Source: Bifidobacterium sp. WK012_4_13 (GTDB lineage: Bacteria; Actinomycetota; Actinomycetes; Actinomycetales; Bifidobacteriaceae). From it: a stretch of 64,000 nucleotides of DNA. Below the pieces are notes generated by a model. That model saw only the letters and a program-made list of their open reading frames with translations. It searched no databases and had not been told where the DNA came from. Position numbers and translations under genes: made by a program. Position 1 is the first letter of the stretch. Every line of letters starts with the position of its first letter. Where the stretch lies: assembly GCF_041080835.1 (NCBI RefSeq), contig NZ_CP129683.1, positions 124,001 to 188,000 of the forward strand. The letters run 5' to 3'. Shown here piece after piece: positions 18,423-27,624 of the stretch.

Positions 18423-19295
18423 ATGAATTTCTTCGAAGCGATTTTTTTCGGCATCATTCAGGGATTGACTGAATTCCTGCCTGTTTCTTCAAGTGCGCAC
18501 ATCCGCATCATTGGAGCTCTTCTCGGAGACGATCCAGGAGCCGCCTTCACCGCAATCATTCAGATAGGCACGGAATCCGCGGTTCTGCTGTATTTCCGTC
18601 ATGACATTGCAAGGATTCTCTCCCATTGGTACCGCTGCCTTATCGGCACCAATGGCAAGGACATGCACAGCCGTCTTGGGTCTGGCGACAAGGATGCCTC
18701 CATGGGCTGGTACATCATCGTGGGCACCCTGCCGATAGTGATCGCAGGGGTGCTGTTCCAAAAGCGCATCGAGACGAGTCTTCGCAATCTGTGGATCACG
18801 GTTTCCGTGCTCATCATATTCGGCCTGCTGCTGTGGTACTTCGATGCGAAAAGCAGGCAGATCAAGACTCTTGATGACATGAACATGAAGGAAGCCGCGA
18901 TCTTCGGACTTGGACAGATGCTTGCCCTTATCCCAGGCGTTTCGCGGTCAGGCGGTACGATCACCTTCGGCCGCGCCATGGGGTATACGCGCGAGGCGGC
19001 TGCCAGAGTCAGCTTCCTCATGGCTATTCCTGCCGTGTTCGGCGCCGCGGTCCTGGAAACCGTCAAGGCCTTGGGCGACGCATCCTCCGAACCTGGATTC
19101 CCTGGCTGGGGTGCCACGATTTGCGCGACTCTCGTGAGTTTCATCGTCGGGTACATGGTCATCATCGCATTCCTCAAGATCATTTCGACATTCTCGTACA
19201 AGGGCTTCGCCATCTATCGAATCGTCGTCGCCGTACTGGTTGCGATCCTGATGGTTTCCGGCGTGATTCTTCCCATGGCAGGGCCGCAGAGCTGA
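18423..19295 (+). CDS. uppP: Undecaprenyl-diphosphatase (UppP/BacA)
   Basis: Integral membrane phosphatase recycling the lipid carrier for peptidoglycan and polysaccharide synthesis; overexpression confers bacitracin resistance in other species. The N-terminal motif is GLTEFLPVSSSAH (residues 14-26) and the second PGVSRSGGTIT motif lies near residue 174; both form the active site. Several hydrophobic helices span the 290 residues. ATG 18423 has GAGG 6 bases upstream and gives the family N-terminus; the in-frame ATG 18378 would add 15 uncharacteristic residues. It is divergent from the kinase gene and about 100 bases upstream of the TPP riboswitch. Confidence 0.95.
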   Translation: MNFFEAIFFGIIQGLTEFLPVSSSAHIRIIGALLGDDPGAAFTAIIQIGTESAVLLYFRHDIARILSHWYRCLIGTNGKDMHSRLGSGDKDASMGWYIIVGTLPIVIAGVLFQKRIETSLRNLWITVSVLIIFGLLLWYFDAKSRQIKTLDDMNMKEAAIFGLGQMLALIPGVSRSGGTITFGRAMGYTREAAARVSFLMAIPAVFGAAVLETVKALGDASSEPGFPGWGATICATLVSFIVGYMVIIAFLKIISTFSYKGFAIYRIVVAVLVAILMVSGVILPMAGPQS

Positions 19296-19393
19296 CCAGC
19301 GGAAGGCTTGATTCCACCTTGCGTCGGTGAAGCGACGATTCCTAGGCCTCGCAGTCTTGTCTGTGTCGCGGGTTAGCTTCGAAGCGTCGCAAG

Positions 19394-19474
19394 TTGCAGG
19401 GGAACTCATTTCGAGTTGAGATAGGCATGTGCCTGACCCTTAGAACCTGTTGGTTAATACCAGCGTAGGGAGGA
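19394..19474 (+). promoter_or_regulatory. TPP riboswitch (THI element) controlling thiD
   Basis: The conserved THI-box blocks are recognisable in order: CAGGGG (19398-19403), TTGAGATAGG (19415-19424; pyrimidine-sensing region, usually CTGAGA), GACCCTTAGAACCTG (19435-19449), and TTAATACCAGCGTAGGGA (19454-19471). The 3' strand of the closing stem, AGGGAGG, is also the ribosome-binding site 4-9 bases before the thiD ATG. Ligand binding would therefore sequester the ribosome site, a translational off-switch. The P3 region is short. Confidence 0.95.
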
Positions 19475-19477
19475 ACG

Positions 19478-20404
19478 ATGGTGGAGAACGCCACGGAACG
19501 AATCAATAATCCAGAGGCAGCCGGGCAAGGCCCGGTGATGGCCTCGTATGAGGGAACGCATTTGGTTCCCGTGCTGACGATCGCAGGATCTGACTGCTCT
19601 GGCGGTGCCGGAGTGCAGGCAGATGTGAAGGCCATGAGTGCCAATGGCGTCTATGCGGAATCCGTAATCACATCGGTCGTCGCGGAGAATACGGCGAGGG
19701 TCATCAGCGTCCAGAACATCGATGTGAAGATCATCAGGGATCAGATCGATGCCGTGTTCGAGGACATCGTGCCAAGGGCCGTCAAGATCGGCATGCTCGA
19801 CAGCCCGCAAATCATGCATGCGGTCGCTGACAAGCTCGACCAATACAGGCCGGAGCATGTGGTGATCGATCCGGTCATGTATGCCAAGAACGGCGCCGCC
19901 CTCATGGATCCGGACTGCATCGATACGCTGATCGATACGGTCATTCCCCATGCCGATGTGCTGACGCCCAACATACCTGAGGCCGAAAGAATCTGCGGCA
20001 TCGGCATCGATGACCTGGATTCCCAGCGAGAGGCCGCTCGGCTCATACAGAAGATGGGGTGCAGAAGCGTGCTGGTCAAGGGCGGCCACGCCCAAGGCGA
20101 CGCCAAGGACATTCTGTTCGACGGCGAAGGATTCCACGAATTCACGACTGCGCGCATACCCACCAAGAACACCCATGGGACCGGATGCACCTATTCCTCG
20201 GCGATCGCTGCGCAACTCGCGCTCGGATATGGGCGGAACCAGGCGATTGCCCGGGCGAAGCGCTATGTGACCGTAGCGATAGAGCACGCGCTCATGCTGG
20301 GCAGGGGAAACGGGCCCACCAACCATTTCTGGGATGTATACGAGCATGGTCTTAAGGATTCCGTGGTCGGCGGCAGTCCCAGCCGGGACGTGGACGGCGA
20401 GTAG
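19478..20404 (+). CDS. thiD: Hydroxymethylpyrimidine/phosphomethylpyrimidine kinase
   Basis: Phosphorylates HMP and HMP-P for thiamine synthesis. Ribokinase-fold protein with GSDCSGGAGVQAD at residues 37-49 (substrate loop), ITSVVAENT, DPVMYAKNGAAL, and the anion-hole motif KNTHGTGCTYSSAI near 228. Length 308 exceeds the usual 265-275 because of a 30-residue polar N-terminal extension; later in-frame starts lack good ribosome sites whereas ATG 19478 abuts the riboswitch-embedded GGGAGGA. First gene of the thiD-HAD-tenA group. No thiE or thiC domain is fused. Confidence 0.95.
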   Translation: MVENATERINNPEAAGQGPVMASYEGTHLVPVLTIAGSDCSGGAGVQADVKAMSANGVYAESVITSVVAENTARVISVQNIDVKIIRDQIDAVFEDIVPRAVKIGMLDSPQIMHAVADKLDQYRPEHVVIDPVMYAKNGAALMDPDCIDTLIDTVIPHADVLTPNIPEAERICGIGIDDLDSQREAARLIQKMGCRSVLVKGGHAQGDAKDILFDGEGFHEFTTARIPTKNTHGTGCTYSSAIAAQLALGYGRNQAIARAKRYVTVAIEHALMLGRGNGPTNHFWDVYEHGLKDSVVGGSPSRDVDGE

Positions 20405-20452
20405 ACGAACCAGTCATCAGTGAGCGCCTCGTCCAATTTCAATCACTTCTCA

Positions 20453-20479
20453 ATTACTGCCCGCGAAGATGGCAGTAAT
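20453..20479 (+). promoter_or_regulatory. Stem-loop inside the thiamine operon
   Basis: ATTACTGCC (20453-20461) and GGCAGTAAT (20471-20479) pair perfectly around a 9-base loop, between thiD and the HAD gene and 17 bases before its AAGGAG ribosome site. There is no T run. It could protect the 3' end of a processed thiD message or attenuate readthrough. Confidence 0.55.
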
Positions 20480-20505
20480 GCAGCAGGCTATGTCAAGGAG
20501 AGACC

Positions 20506-21279
20506 ATGCAGGGCAGATCCAGAATGACCGAGGAGACATCCTCGAGCATCGCAGCGAGTTCTTTCACGGCCGATTCCACCCCGGAGCGGTCAGACGCGTC
20601 GAAGTCCGTTTCTGGACCGACCTTGCCCAACGAGGGGAAGGCGGCGATCTTCGACCTTGACGGCACCTTGCTCGATTCCATGGGAGTGTGGGATGCCATG
20701 GACGCGCGGTTCTTCAGGGAGCGTGGCATTCGGTGCCCCGACGACTTCTCCACGGCGGTCGCTGCGATGCAGTTCCGGGAGATTGCCGAATATGCGAAGA
20801 AACGCTTCGACCTTCCTGACACTGCTGAGGAGCTGATGGCGATATGGAATCGCATGGCAGCCTATGAATACGCGCATACCGTCGTTCCCAAGCCGCATGC
20901 GCTTTCGTATGTACGCCATCTACATGAGACCGGAGCCAGACTCGCAATCGCCACCACGCTTCCTGCAAGCCTGAGAGAGCCGGCATTGGAGCACGCAGGT
21001 CTGAAGCCATATTTCCATATTCAATGCAGCGCGGGCGATGACAACGGCAAGGGCAAGGAACATGCCGACATCTATCTGCTCGCGGCAACAAGGCTTGGGG
21101 TCAGACCCGAGTCCTGCACGGTCTTCGAAGACATTCTGCCCGGTATCCGCTCAGCTCGGTCAGTGGGCATGAACGCCTGGGCAATGTACGATGCCTCGTC
21201 GGACAAAGACTGGACGAGCATCGGGCAGATTGCCACCGGCACATTGAGGGATTTTTCCGATGCGCCAAACATTCTATAA
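20506..21279 (+). CDS. HAD-superfamily phosphatase of the thiamine operon
   Basis: Haloacid dehalogenase-type phosphatase, subfamily with alpha-helical cap. Motif I is DLDGTLLDS (Asp50 and Asp52), motif II Thr lies in LAIATTLPAS, and motif IV is VFEDILPGI near residue 207. The first 44 residues are polar and probably disordered. ATG 20506 is preceded by AAGGAGAG. Placed between thiD and tenA, it is an obvious candidate for a phosphatase acting on HMP-P or thiamine monophosphate, but that is inference from position; close homologues act on sugar phosphates such as beta-glucose-1-phosphate. 257 residues. Confidence 0.88.
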   Translation: MQGRSRMTEETSSSIAASSFTADSTPERSDASKSVSGPTLPNEGKAAIFDLDGTLLDSMGVWDAMDARFFRERGIRCPDDFSTAVAAMQFREIAEYAKKRFDLPDTAEELMAIWNRMAAYEYAHTVVPKPHALSYVRHLHETGARLAIATTLPASLREPALEHAGLKPYFHIQCSAGDDNGKGKEHADIYLLAATRLGVRPESCTVFEDILPGIRSARSVGMNAWAMYDASSDKDWTSIGQIATGTLRDFSDAPNIL

Positions 21280-21307
21280 GCATCAATATCTTATCCAAGG
21301 GATTTCC

Positions 21308-22204
21308 ATGTCATATGCAGCACCATCAGGCGAAGCCTTCGCCAAATCGGATACGAATGCCGCCAAGCCTGCCAAGGCTGCCAAGGCCGTAACGTCCGTC
21401 ACGGCCTGCAAGGCCGATGAAACACCAACCGCCTCGCTGAAGGGCATCGAGCACTTCGCTGATTTCAGCACGCCGATCAGGAACCTTCCCGATTGCGCGA
21501 TTGCGACGCGCCTCTACGATGCCGCCAGGCAGGTCTGGGAGGAAGGCTACTGCCAGCCGTTCATTCGAGATCTTCGAAGCGGCGGACTCTCGCGCTCCCG
21601 CTTCACCTTCTATATGCTTCAGGATTACCTCTATCTCAACGACTATGCGAAGGTGCATGCCCTGATCCTGTCGAAGACCGATGATGAGGAGGTCGCCGAG
21701 CACATGGTTGGGATCCTGAGTGCAATCGCGAAGGAACGCAGCTCGGTCCACGAGGTATACGCAAGGCAGTATGGCATTGGCGCAGACGAGATCCGAAGCG
21801 CCAGACAGTCGGCATTCGCCCGAGCCTACACATCGAATATCCTTGCGATCGCCTACTCAAGGCCGGTGCTGGACATTCTCGTCGCAGTCCTGCCGTGCGC
21901 ATGGGTCTATGCCGACTACGGGACCCGCATCAGCCTCGAAACCGGAGATGCGCTGGCAGCAAACCCATACAGGACCTGGGTCGATATGTATTCCTCGGAA
22001 GAATTCTGGCAGAGTTCCGTGTGGCTGCTGCAGACGATAGACAGACTTGCCGCGGGCATATCCGATGTTGGCATGGATCGGCTCATCGATGTGTTCGTCA
22101 CCGGAGTGGAGCATGAATACATGTTCTGGAACAGCGCGTATGACATGCAGCTCAGCTGGAAGCCGGGCTGGGAACGTCATGAGGCCGAAGGATCCATGCG
22201 ATGA
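21308..22204 (+). CDS. tenA: TenA-family thiaminase II / aminopyrimidine aminohydrolase
   Basis: Hydrolyses amino-HMP (a thiamine breakdown product) to HMP, which ThiD can phosphorylate. The active-site Cys is in VLPCAWVYADYG (about residue 207), with conserved QDYLYLNDYAKV and the C-terminal Glu in VTGVEHEYMFWNSAY. ATG 21308 follows AAGGGATTT; an ATG at 21260 overlaps the HAD gene but gives no homology. A 50-residue Ala/Lys-rich N-terminal extension precedes the TenA core, giving 298 residues against the usual 220-235. The operon therefore covers pyrimidine salvage; the thiazole and coupling steps are not in this window. Confidence 0.93.
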   Translation: MSYAAPSGEAFAKSDTNAAKPAKAAKAVTSVTACKADETPTASLKGIEHFADFSTPIRNLPDCAIATRLYDAARQVWEEGYCQPFIRDLRSGGLSRSRFTFYMLQDYLYLNDYAKVHALILSKTDDEEVAEHMVGILSAIAKERSSVHEVYARQYGIGADEIRSARQSAFARAYTSNILAIAYSRPVLDILVAVLPCAWVYADYGTRISLETGDALAANPYRTWVDMYSSEEFWQSSVWLLQTIDRLAAGISDVGMDRLIDVFVTGVEHEYMFWNSAYDMQLSWKPGWERHEAEGSMR

Positions 22205-22223
22205 CATGCGCTTCATGTCAGTC

Positions 22224-22287
22224 GTGGAACTGAGCGGATTGTGGAATTGAGCACAGTCGTGGAGCTGAGCACGTTGTTGACTTGAGC
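22224..22287. repeat. Short tandem repeat, four 17-18 bp units, after tenA
   Basis: Four related cores (GTGGAACTGAGC 22224, GTGGAATTGAGC 22241, GTGGAGCTGAGC 22259, GTTGACTTGAGC 22276) with spacings 17, 18, 17. The array starts 20 bases after the tenA stop in the convergent gap before thrC. No hairpin or ORF explains it. Confidence 0.8.
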
Positions 22288-22405
22288 GAGGCTCATGATC
22301 GAGGACCTGCCTTGAAGCGACGGCATTCCGGACTGGGATTCTGACGGATCTGCAGCCCAGCACGGAATTCGGCATCGAATCCGTGCCGGCGTGGTGGAAG
22401 GAAGT

Positions 22406-23947
22406 CTAGAGGTCTGCCTTCTTCGCGGCCTTGCGGACGAAGTCCTTCATGCCTTCGATGGGTATGACATCCTTGAACCGAACGGGTGCGGTCTCCAGGA
22501 AGCGCAACTGGCTGGGTGGGGTGGTGCCTGTGGCGTCGGCTACGGCATCCATGCATTGGAAGTCATTGTCGGGCAGACTCAGCTGCAATGACTCTCCGAC
22601 TGCGCGTGGGAACTTGTAGGGGCTCGCCGTGGAGAGCAGGATTCGAGGAGTCAGGGGATCGGCCTCGACACCGTTCATCACGTGATATCCGCATGCAGTG
22701 TGGGGATCGATCAGATAATGATGCTGCTCCCAGCAGTCATGGATCGCCGATTTCACCTGGCTTTCGCTTGCCCATCCGCATGAGAAGATCTCATCGATGG
22801 CGCTCCTCAGACCTGCCGGAACCTCGAATCGGCCGGTCTCCTTCAAATCCTTCATCAGCGAGGATATGAGCTCGGTGTCACCATCTGACATGTAATAGAG
22901 CATGCGTTCAAGATTCGAGGATATGAGAATGTCCATGCTCGGGGAATTGGTCGTGTAGAACGGACGGTTGCGGTCATAGACTCCGGTGGTGAGGAAGTCG
23001 CAGAGCACGTTGTTTGTGTCGCTGGCCACGATGAGCTTGGAAACGGGAAGACCCATGCGCTTGGCATAATATCCGGCAAGAACGTCACCGAAATTGCCGG
23101 TGGGAACGCAGAATTCCACCTCGTCCCCGACGTTGATGACCTGATCGGTCAGCAGACGCGCATAGGCGACGAAGTAATAGACCACCTGTGGGAAGAGTCG
23201 TCCGATGTTGATGGAATTCGCCGAAGAGAGAACGGTTCTCGAATCGGCATGCAAGGACCGTGCGAGTTCGCGATCCGCGAAGATATCCTTGACTGCGCTC
23301 TGGGCATCGTCGAAGTTGCCCTTCACCGCGCATACGGCAACGTTGCCTCCCAGCTGGGTGGTCATCTGCAGCTGCTGAATCGGACTGACCTGTCCCTGAG
23401 GATAGAACACGGTTATTGCCGTGTTCGGGGCATCTGCGAAGCCCGCGAGTGCCGCCTTTCCAGTGTCTCCTGACGTAGCGGTCAGAATCATGATGCGTTC
23501 CTGCGTGTCGGCTGGCACGTCCTCTGGGCGTGCCTTGGCATCCTGGGCATCATTCTCATTGGGCGCCGCGTTGGTCTTTGACATCAGACGGGGGAGCATC
23601 TGCAGCGCGACATCCTTGAACGCGCTGGTCGGGCCGTGGAAGAGTTCGAGAACGTAGTCGTCTGCAAGAGGCTTCAGCGGGGTGATGCCGGAGTCCGTCC
23701 ACTTCGGTCCATACGCGCCGCCGACGCATTCGGCAAGTTCGGTCTGCGTGAAGTCTGGCAGCAGTGCGCCGAGCACGATCCGCGCAATGTCCTGATAGGA
23801 CTTGTCCGTTATCGTATCCAGGTCGATCTGAACATCTCCCAGCGAATCGGAAACGAACAGTCCGCCGTCGCTGGCGATGCCCTTCCTGATCGCCTGCTTT
23901 GAAGTGAGCTGGTCAGCGATGCCTCGCGTGCTATGAAAAGTGTTCAC
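22406..23947 (-). CDS. thrC: Threonine synthase
   Basis: PLP enzyme converting O-phosphohomoserine to threonine. N-terminal FHSTRG and SDGGLFV match the long (about 450-510 residue) ThrC class, the PLP lysine is in FHGPTSAFKDVALQ, and the phosphate loop is in TATSGDTGKAAL. FCVPTGNFGDVLAGYYA is a further signature. Length 513. GTG start at 23947 with GAGGAT 8 bases upstream on the minus strand. An acidic insert (NAAPNENDAQDAKARPEDVPAD) sits between the PLP lysine and the phosphate loop. Divergent from glyA. No threonine attenuator was recognised upstream. Confidence 0.95.
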   Translation of the reverse strand: MNTFHSTRGIADQLTSKQAIRKGIASDGGLFVSDSLGDVQIDLDTITDKSYQDIARIVLGALLPDFTQTELAECVGGAYGPKWTDSGITPLKPLADDYVLELFHGPTSAFKDVALQMLPRLMSKTNAAPNENDAQDAKARPEDVPADTQERIMILTATSGDTGKAALAGFADAPNTAITVFYPQGQVSPIQQLQMTTQLGGNVAVCAVKGNFDDAQSAVKDIFADRELARSLHADSRTVLSSANSINIGRLFPQVVYYFVAYARLLTDQVINVGDEVEFCVPTGNFGDVLAGYYAKRMGLPVSKLIVASDTNNVLCDFLTTGVYDRNRPFYTTNSPSMDILISSNLERMLYYMSDGDTELISSLMKDLKETGRFEVPAGLRSAIDEIFSCGWASESQVKSAIHDCWEQHHYLIDPHTACGYHVMNGVEADPLTPRILLSTASPYKFPRAVGESLQLSLPDNDFQCMDAVADATGTTPPSQLRFLETAPVRFKDVIPIEGMKDFVRKAAKKADL

Positions 23948-24252
23948 GGTCGAATCCTCAACAATCCTGATCTGTCTTCGTCTGAATTATCCAGACGGTT
24001 CCAGTCTAACGGCCTCTCTAGGCAAGGATTGAGGGATGCCATGTCGCAATTGCGAGTTTTGCCCCGTTTCCCGATGCATCCGGTCACGTGCGGCTCGGAG
24101 TCGGGCAGAGGCCGTGGCCGGCCGGTCACTTTCCATGATGCGAAATCCGTTTCTTCTCACGACATCTTCCGGCGCTACACTGACCTCGACACGTCGGTGC
24201 CATGGAGGGAACATGCCATCGATAACGCAAAATCCGCTTAAGGGGGACACCT
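23948..24252. other. Divergent thrC-glyA intergenic region
   Basis: 305 bases with no credible gene. It must hold both promoters; TACACT at 24175-24180 is a plausible glyA -10 box. The 14-base sequence at 24049-24062 (ATTGCGAGTTTTGC) is identical to one in the inverted repeat at 17325-17338. A GC-rich self-complementary patch lies near 24110-24125. No known riboswitch class was recognised. Confidence 0.5.
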
Positions 24253-25560
24253 ATGGTGCAAGAAGTCCACGCGCAAACTCCAACCGATACGTTCAACGCT
24301 CCGATCTCGCAAAGCGATCCTGAAATCGCAGGGATCCTGGATGCCGAACTTCATCGTCAGCAGGGTGGGTTGGAGATGATCGCCTCCGAGAACTTCGTCC
24401 CAAGGTCCGTCCTGCAGGCCCAGGGTTCTGTTCTGACGAACAAATATGCCGAAGGATACCCGGGACGTCGCTACTATGGCGGATGCGAGGAGGTCGACAA
24501 GGTCGAGACCATCGCACGGGATCGCGCGAAGGAACTGTTCCATGCCGAGTTCGCCAACGTTCAGCCTCACTCAGGCGCGCAGGCGAACGCGGCCGTGTAT
24601 CAGACCCTCGTCAATCCGGGCGATACCATTCTCGGACTTGCGCTGTCGCACGGAGGCCATTTGACGCATGGCATGAAAATCAACTTCTCGGGGCGTTTCT
24701 ATCATGCGGAGTCATATGGGGTCAATCCCGACACCTTCCTGATAGATCCAGAGATCATTCGTCAGCGGGCATTGGAAACGCATCCGGCGATGATCATCGG
24801 CGGCTGGAGCGCGTATCCACGCATCGAGGACTTCAAGGCGATGAAGGAGATCGCCGACGAGGTCGGTGCGAAGTTCTGGGTCGACATGGCCCATTTCGCA
24901 GGCCTTGTCGCAACCGGCCTGCATCCAAGCCCGATCCCCTATGCGGATGTTGTCTCGTCAACGGCCCACAAGACCCTTGGTGGCCCTCGGTCCGGCTTCA
25001 TTCTTGCCAAGAAGGAATATGCGAAGAAAATCAATTCCGCAGTCTTCCCCGGCGAGCAGGGTGGCCCATTGATGCATGTGGTGGCCGCGAAGGCAGTCGC
25101 ATTCAAGATCGCAGGTACGCCGGCATTCAAGGATCGCATGGAGCGCACGCTCGAGGGAGCGCGCATTCTGGCGGACCGTTTGACAGGCAAGGATGTCTCG
25201 GACAACGGCATCAGCGTCCTGACCGGTGGCACCGACGTGCACCTCGTCATGGTGGACCTTCGGCACAGCGACATGGATGGCAAGCAGGGCGAGGACCTGC
25301 TTGCAAGGATTGGCATCACCATCAATCGCAACACGGTTCCGTTCGATCCCCGCCCTGCATCCATAGCATCTGGCCTGCGCATCGGCACGTCTGCGCTCGC
25401 GACCCGAGGCTTCTCCAATGCCCAGTATGAAGAGGTTGCCGATATCATTGCGACGGCTCTTGCCAATGGCGACTCCGCCGACGTGGATGCGCTCAAGGGT
25501 CGCGTCGACAGACTCGTTGAGGACTTCCCTCTATATCCTGGGCTGAATCAGATCGACTAG
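24253..25560 (+). CDS. glyA: Serine hydroxymethyltransferase
   Basis: PLP enzyme interconverting serine and glycine with transfer of a one-carbon unit to tetrahydrofolate. The N-terminal motif is [13 protein letters not shown], the PLP lysine (Lys240) is in [14 protein letters not shown], and the folate-site [15 protein letters not shown] segment is present. 435 residues, normal for the family (415-435). ATG 24253 has AAGGGGG 8 bases upstream. It stands alone with thrC divergent and proA 133 bases downstream behind a hairpin. Confidence 0.97.
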   Translation: MVQEVHAQTPTDTFNAPISQSDPEIAGILDAELHRQQGGLEMIASENFVPRSVLQAQGSVLTNKYAEGYPGRRYYGGCEEVDKVETIARDRAKELFHAEFANVQPHSGAQANAAVYQTLVNPGDTILGLALSHGGHLTHGMKINFSGRFYHAESYGVNPDTFLIDPEIIRQRALETHPAMIIGGWSAYPRIEDFKAMKEIADEVGAKFWVDMAHFAGLVATGLHPSPIPYADVVSSTAHKTLGGPRSGFILAKKEYAKKINSAVFPGEQGGPLMHVVAAKAVAFKIAGTPAFKDRMERTLEGARILADRLTGKDVSDNGISVLTGGTDVHLVMVDLRHSDMDGKQGEDLLARIGITINRNTVPFDPRPASIASGLRIGTSALATRGFSNAQYEEVADIIATALANGDSADVDALKGRVDRLVEDFPLYPGLNQID

Positions 25561-25590
25561 TCACCGTTTCGCATACAATCGGTTGTTAAC

Positions 25591-25619
25591 GTGGACGCAG
25601 ACTTCCCTGTTGCGTCCAC
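25591..25619 (+). terminator. Hairpin after glyA
   Basis: GTGGACGCA (25591-25599) pairs perfectly with TGCGTCCAC (25611-25619) around an 11-base loop, 30 bases after the glyA stop. There is no T run, so termination is plausible but unproven. Confidence 0.5.
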
Positions 25620-25693
25620 CAGCGACTTGAATGGCTGCGAGATGCTTCGCATGAGTCGTAGAATCGACAGCATATGCAGGAAGGATATGGCTC

Positions 25694-27064
25694 ATGTCAA
25701 CAGTGGTAACTTCATCGCCAGCGCAAAATCCTCGGACGAAGCAGCCAGCGAGGCCGGATTCCGAGAGTCCATTCTCCGAAGTGCTTCAGCGGGTTTGCGA
25801 GATGGCCTCGCGTGCGCGTGAGGCTCAGGCCAGGCTGGCGCAGGCTGACAGCGAGGCCAAGGACCTTCTGCTGCGTTCCATCGCCGACGCGCTGGTAGAG
25901 CATGCCGACGAGATTGCAGCGGCCAATGAGATGGACATGCAGGCAGCCTTTGAGAGCGGCATGCCCGAGGGTCTGCTGGACCGTCTGCATTTCACCGTGG
26001 AACGCATCGCTGCGACGGCCGAGGGAGTGCGCGCCGTGGCCGGGCTTGCCGATCCCGTAGGAGAGGTGGTCCGAGGACACAACATGCCGAATGGTCTGAG
26101 ACTGGCCCAGGTCCGAGTTCCTCTTGGCGTCGTCGGCATGATCTATGAGGCCCGCCCGAATGTGACGGTTGACGTCGCCTCGCTTTCGTTGAAGTCCGGC
26201 AACGCTGTCCTGCTGCGGGGCGGTCACGCGGCCAGGGAAACGAACAGGGCCACCTTGCGTGTGATCTCCCAGACGCTTGCGGAACACGGCTTCTCAAGTG
26301 ACCTTGTGGCTTCGGTCGACGATTTCGGACGTGCCGGAGCGGATGCGCTGATGCAGGCGCGAGGATACATCGACTTGCTCGTGCCGCGTGGCGGGGCGGG
26401 GCTGATTCGTTCCGTCGTCGAGAATTCCAAGGTTCCGGTCATAGAGACGGGCGCGGGCAACGTCCATATCTACGTCGATGCCGCAGCCGACCTGCACAAG
26501 GCGATCCCCATCATCATCAATGCGAAGACGCAGCGCGTCGGCGTGTGCAACGCAGCGGAGAAGCTGCTGGTCCATAGAAGCGTGGCAAAGGAGTTCCTGC
26601 CAGAGATCGCCCGTGCCCTGTCGGCATATCAGGTCGAGCTGCGCGCGGATGCCGTGTCCATGGACATCATTCAGGCCGCACACGACGAAAGTGCGATCGA
26701 TGGCCTTCGTCTGGAGGCCGCCGGACCCGAGGACTGGGGCACCGAATATCTTGCCCTGAAGATGGGCATCAAGACGGTCGATTCCATCGATGAGGCCATT
26801 GAGCACATCAACGCCTTTTCGACCGGGCATACCGAGGCCATCGTCTCCGAGGACTATGCGGCCATCGAGGAATTCACGAAACGTGTCGATTCTGCGGTTG
26901 TTATGGTGAATGCCTCGACGAGATTCACCGATGGAGGCATGTTTGGTCTTGGTGCGGAACTGGGCATATCGACGCAGAAGCTGCATGCGCGTGGTCCGAT
27001 GGGTCTCCAGGAGCTGACCACGACGAAATGGATCGGATATGGAATGGGGCAGGTACGTCCATGA
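25694..27064 (+). CDS. proA: Glutamate-5-semialdehyde dehydrogenase (gamma-glutamyl phosphate reductase)
   Basis: Second step of proline synthesis: NADPH reduction of gamma-glutamyl phosphate. Aldehyde dehydrogenase fold with catalytic Cys285 in [29 protein letters not shown] and [10 protein letters not shown] for cofactor binding, and the C-terminal [15 protein letters not shown]. Length 456 against a usual 415-430; the extra residues are an N-terminal polar extension. ATG 25694 has GGAAGGAT upstream. The stop overlaps the next gene's ATG (ATGA), and that gene overlaps nadD in turn, so the three form a coupled operon. proB is not in the window. Confidence 0.96.
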   Translation: MSTVVTSSPAQNPRTKQPARPDSESPFSEVLQRVCEMASRAREAQARLAQADSEAKDLLLRSIADALVEHADEIAAANEMDMQAAFESGMPEGLLDRLHFTVERIAATAEGVRAVAGLADPVGEVVRGHNMPNGLRLAQVRVPLGVVGMIYEARPNVTVDVASLSLKSGNAVLLRGGHAARETNRATLRVISQTLAEHGFSSDLVASVDDFGRAGADALMQARGYIDLLVPRGGAGLIRSVVENSKVPVIETGAGNVHIYVDAAADLHKAIPIIINAKTQRVGVCNAAEKLLVHRSVAKEFLPEIARALSAYQVELRADAVSMDIIQAAHDESAIDGLRLEAAGPEDWGTEYLALKMGIKTVDSIDEAIEHINAFSTGHTEAIVSEDYAAIEEFTKRVDSAVVMVNASTRFTDGGMFGLGAELGISTQKLHARGPMGLQELTTTKWIGYGMGQVRP

Positions 27065-27624
27065 ATGAGGCTGTAGTCAAGCATGTGCGAGAGGCGTCGG
27101 AAGACCCGAAGATCTGGCTTCGCGTCGCTTCGGAACGGTTGAGCCTGACCCGATATGTGTTCCTGGTGCAGATAGAGGATGGCATCGCCACGGCTGCGCA
27201 GCGCGCCTCCCTGGAATATGCGGATGCCGTGCTTATCGGCTGGCCGGAGCAGGATGCCGAAGACGTGGTGAACGTCGACGATCGGCAACTGGCGAAGATA
27301 CATGAGCAGATTGCGCATATGGAAGGCTATATTCCGAGATTCCAGGAAATGGAACGGACCGGCAACGTCGACAGTCTCGCCGACACCTTGATCCGCATCA
27401 CCGAGTGCGTCGCCGAAGTGCGCAGAATCTATCAGCCAGACTTTCCACTGCCGACGTTCGCGGAGATTCGCAGAGTGGTGCAAGAGGAGTGGGATGCGGA
27501 TATGGACAGAATCGATCCTTCCAATTCTGATCCGACCGTCGATGACATCGAACGCATGAAGGTCGAGACGGACCACAGGCATCAGCATGATGGCCAGGGC
27601 GAGGGAAAGGCGAGCGAGGCGTGA
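27061..27624 (+). CDS. Conserved hypothetical protein between proA and nadD
   Basis: I do not recognise a named family. It encodes a 187-residue soluble, acidic protein with no signal peptide or membrane helix. The centre is rich in Glu/Gln/Met with probable long helices (roughly residues 80-135), and the tail from about 150 is charged, ending in His/Gln/Gly/Lys-rich sequence. Coding is well supported: it starts within the proA stop (ATGA) and its stop overlaps the nadD GTG (GTGA). No catalytic motif is evident. Such tight coupling suggests co-production with ProA and NadD, but not a shared function. Confidence 0.8.
   Translation: MNEAVVKHVREASEDPKIWLRVASERLSLTRYVFLVQIEDGIATAAQRASLEYADAVLIGWPEQDAEDVVNVDDRQLAKIHEQIAHMEGYIPRFQEMERTGNVDSLADTLIRITECVAEVRRIYQPDFPLPTFAEIRRVVQEEWDADMDRIDPSNSDPTVDDIERMKVETDHRHQHDGQGEGKASEA

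Noticed and set aside
23948..24252. Glycine or tetrahydrofolate riboswitch upstream of glyA
   Set aside because: The conserved cores of those classes were looked for and not found.
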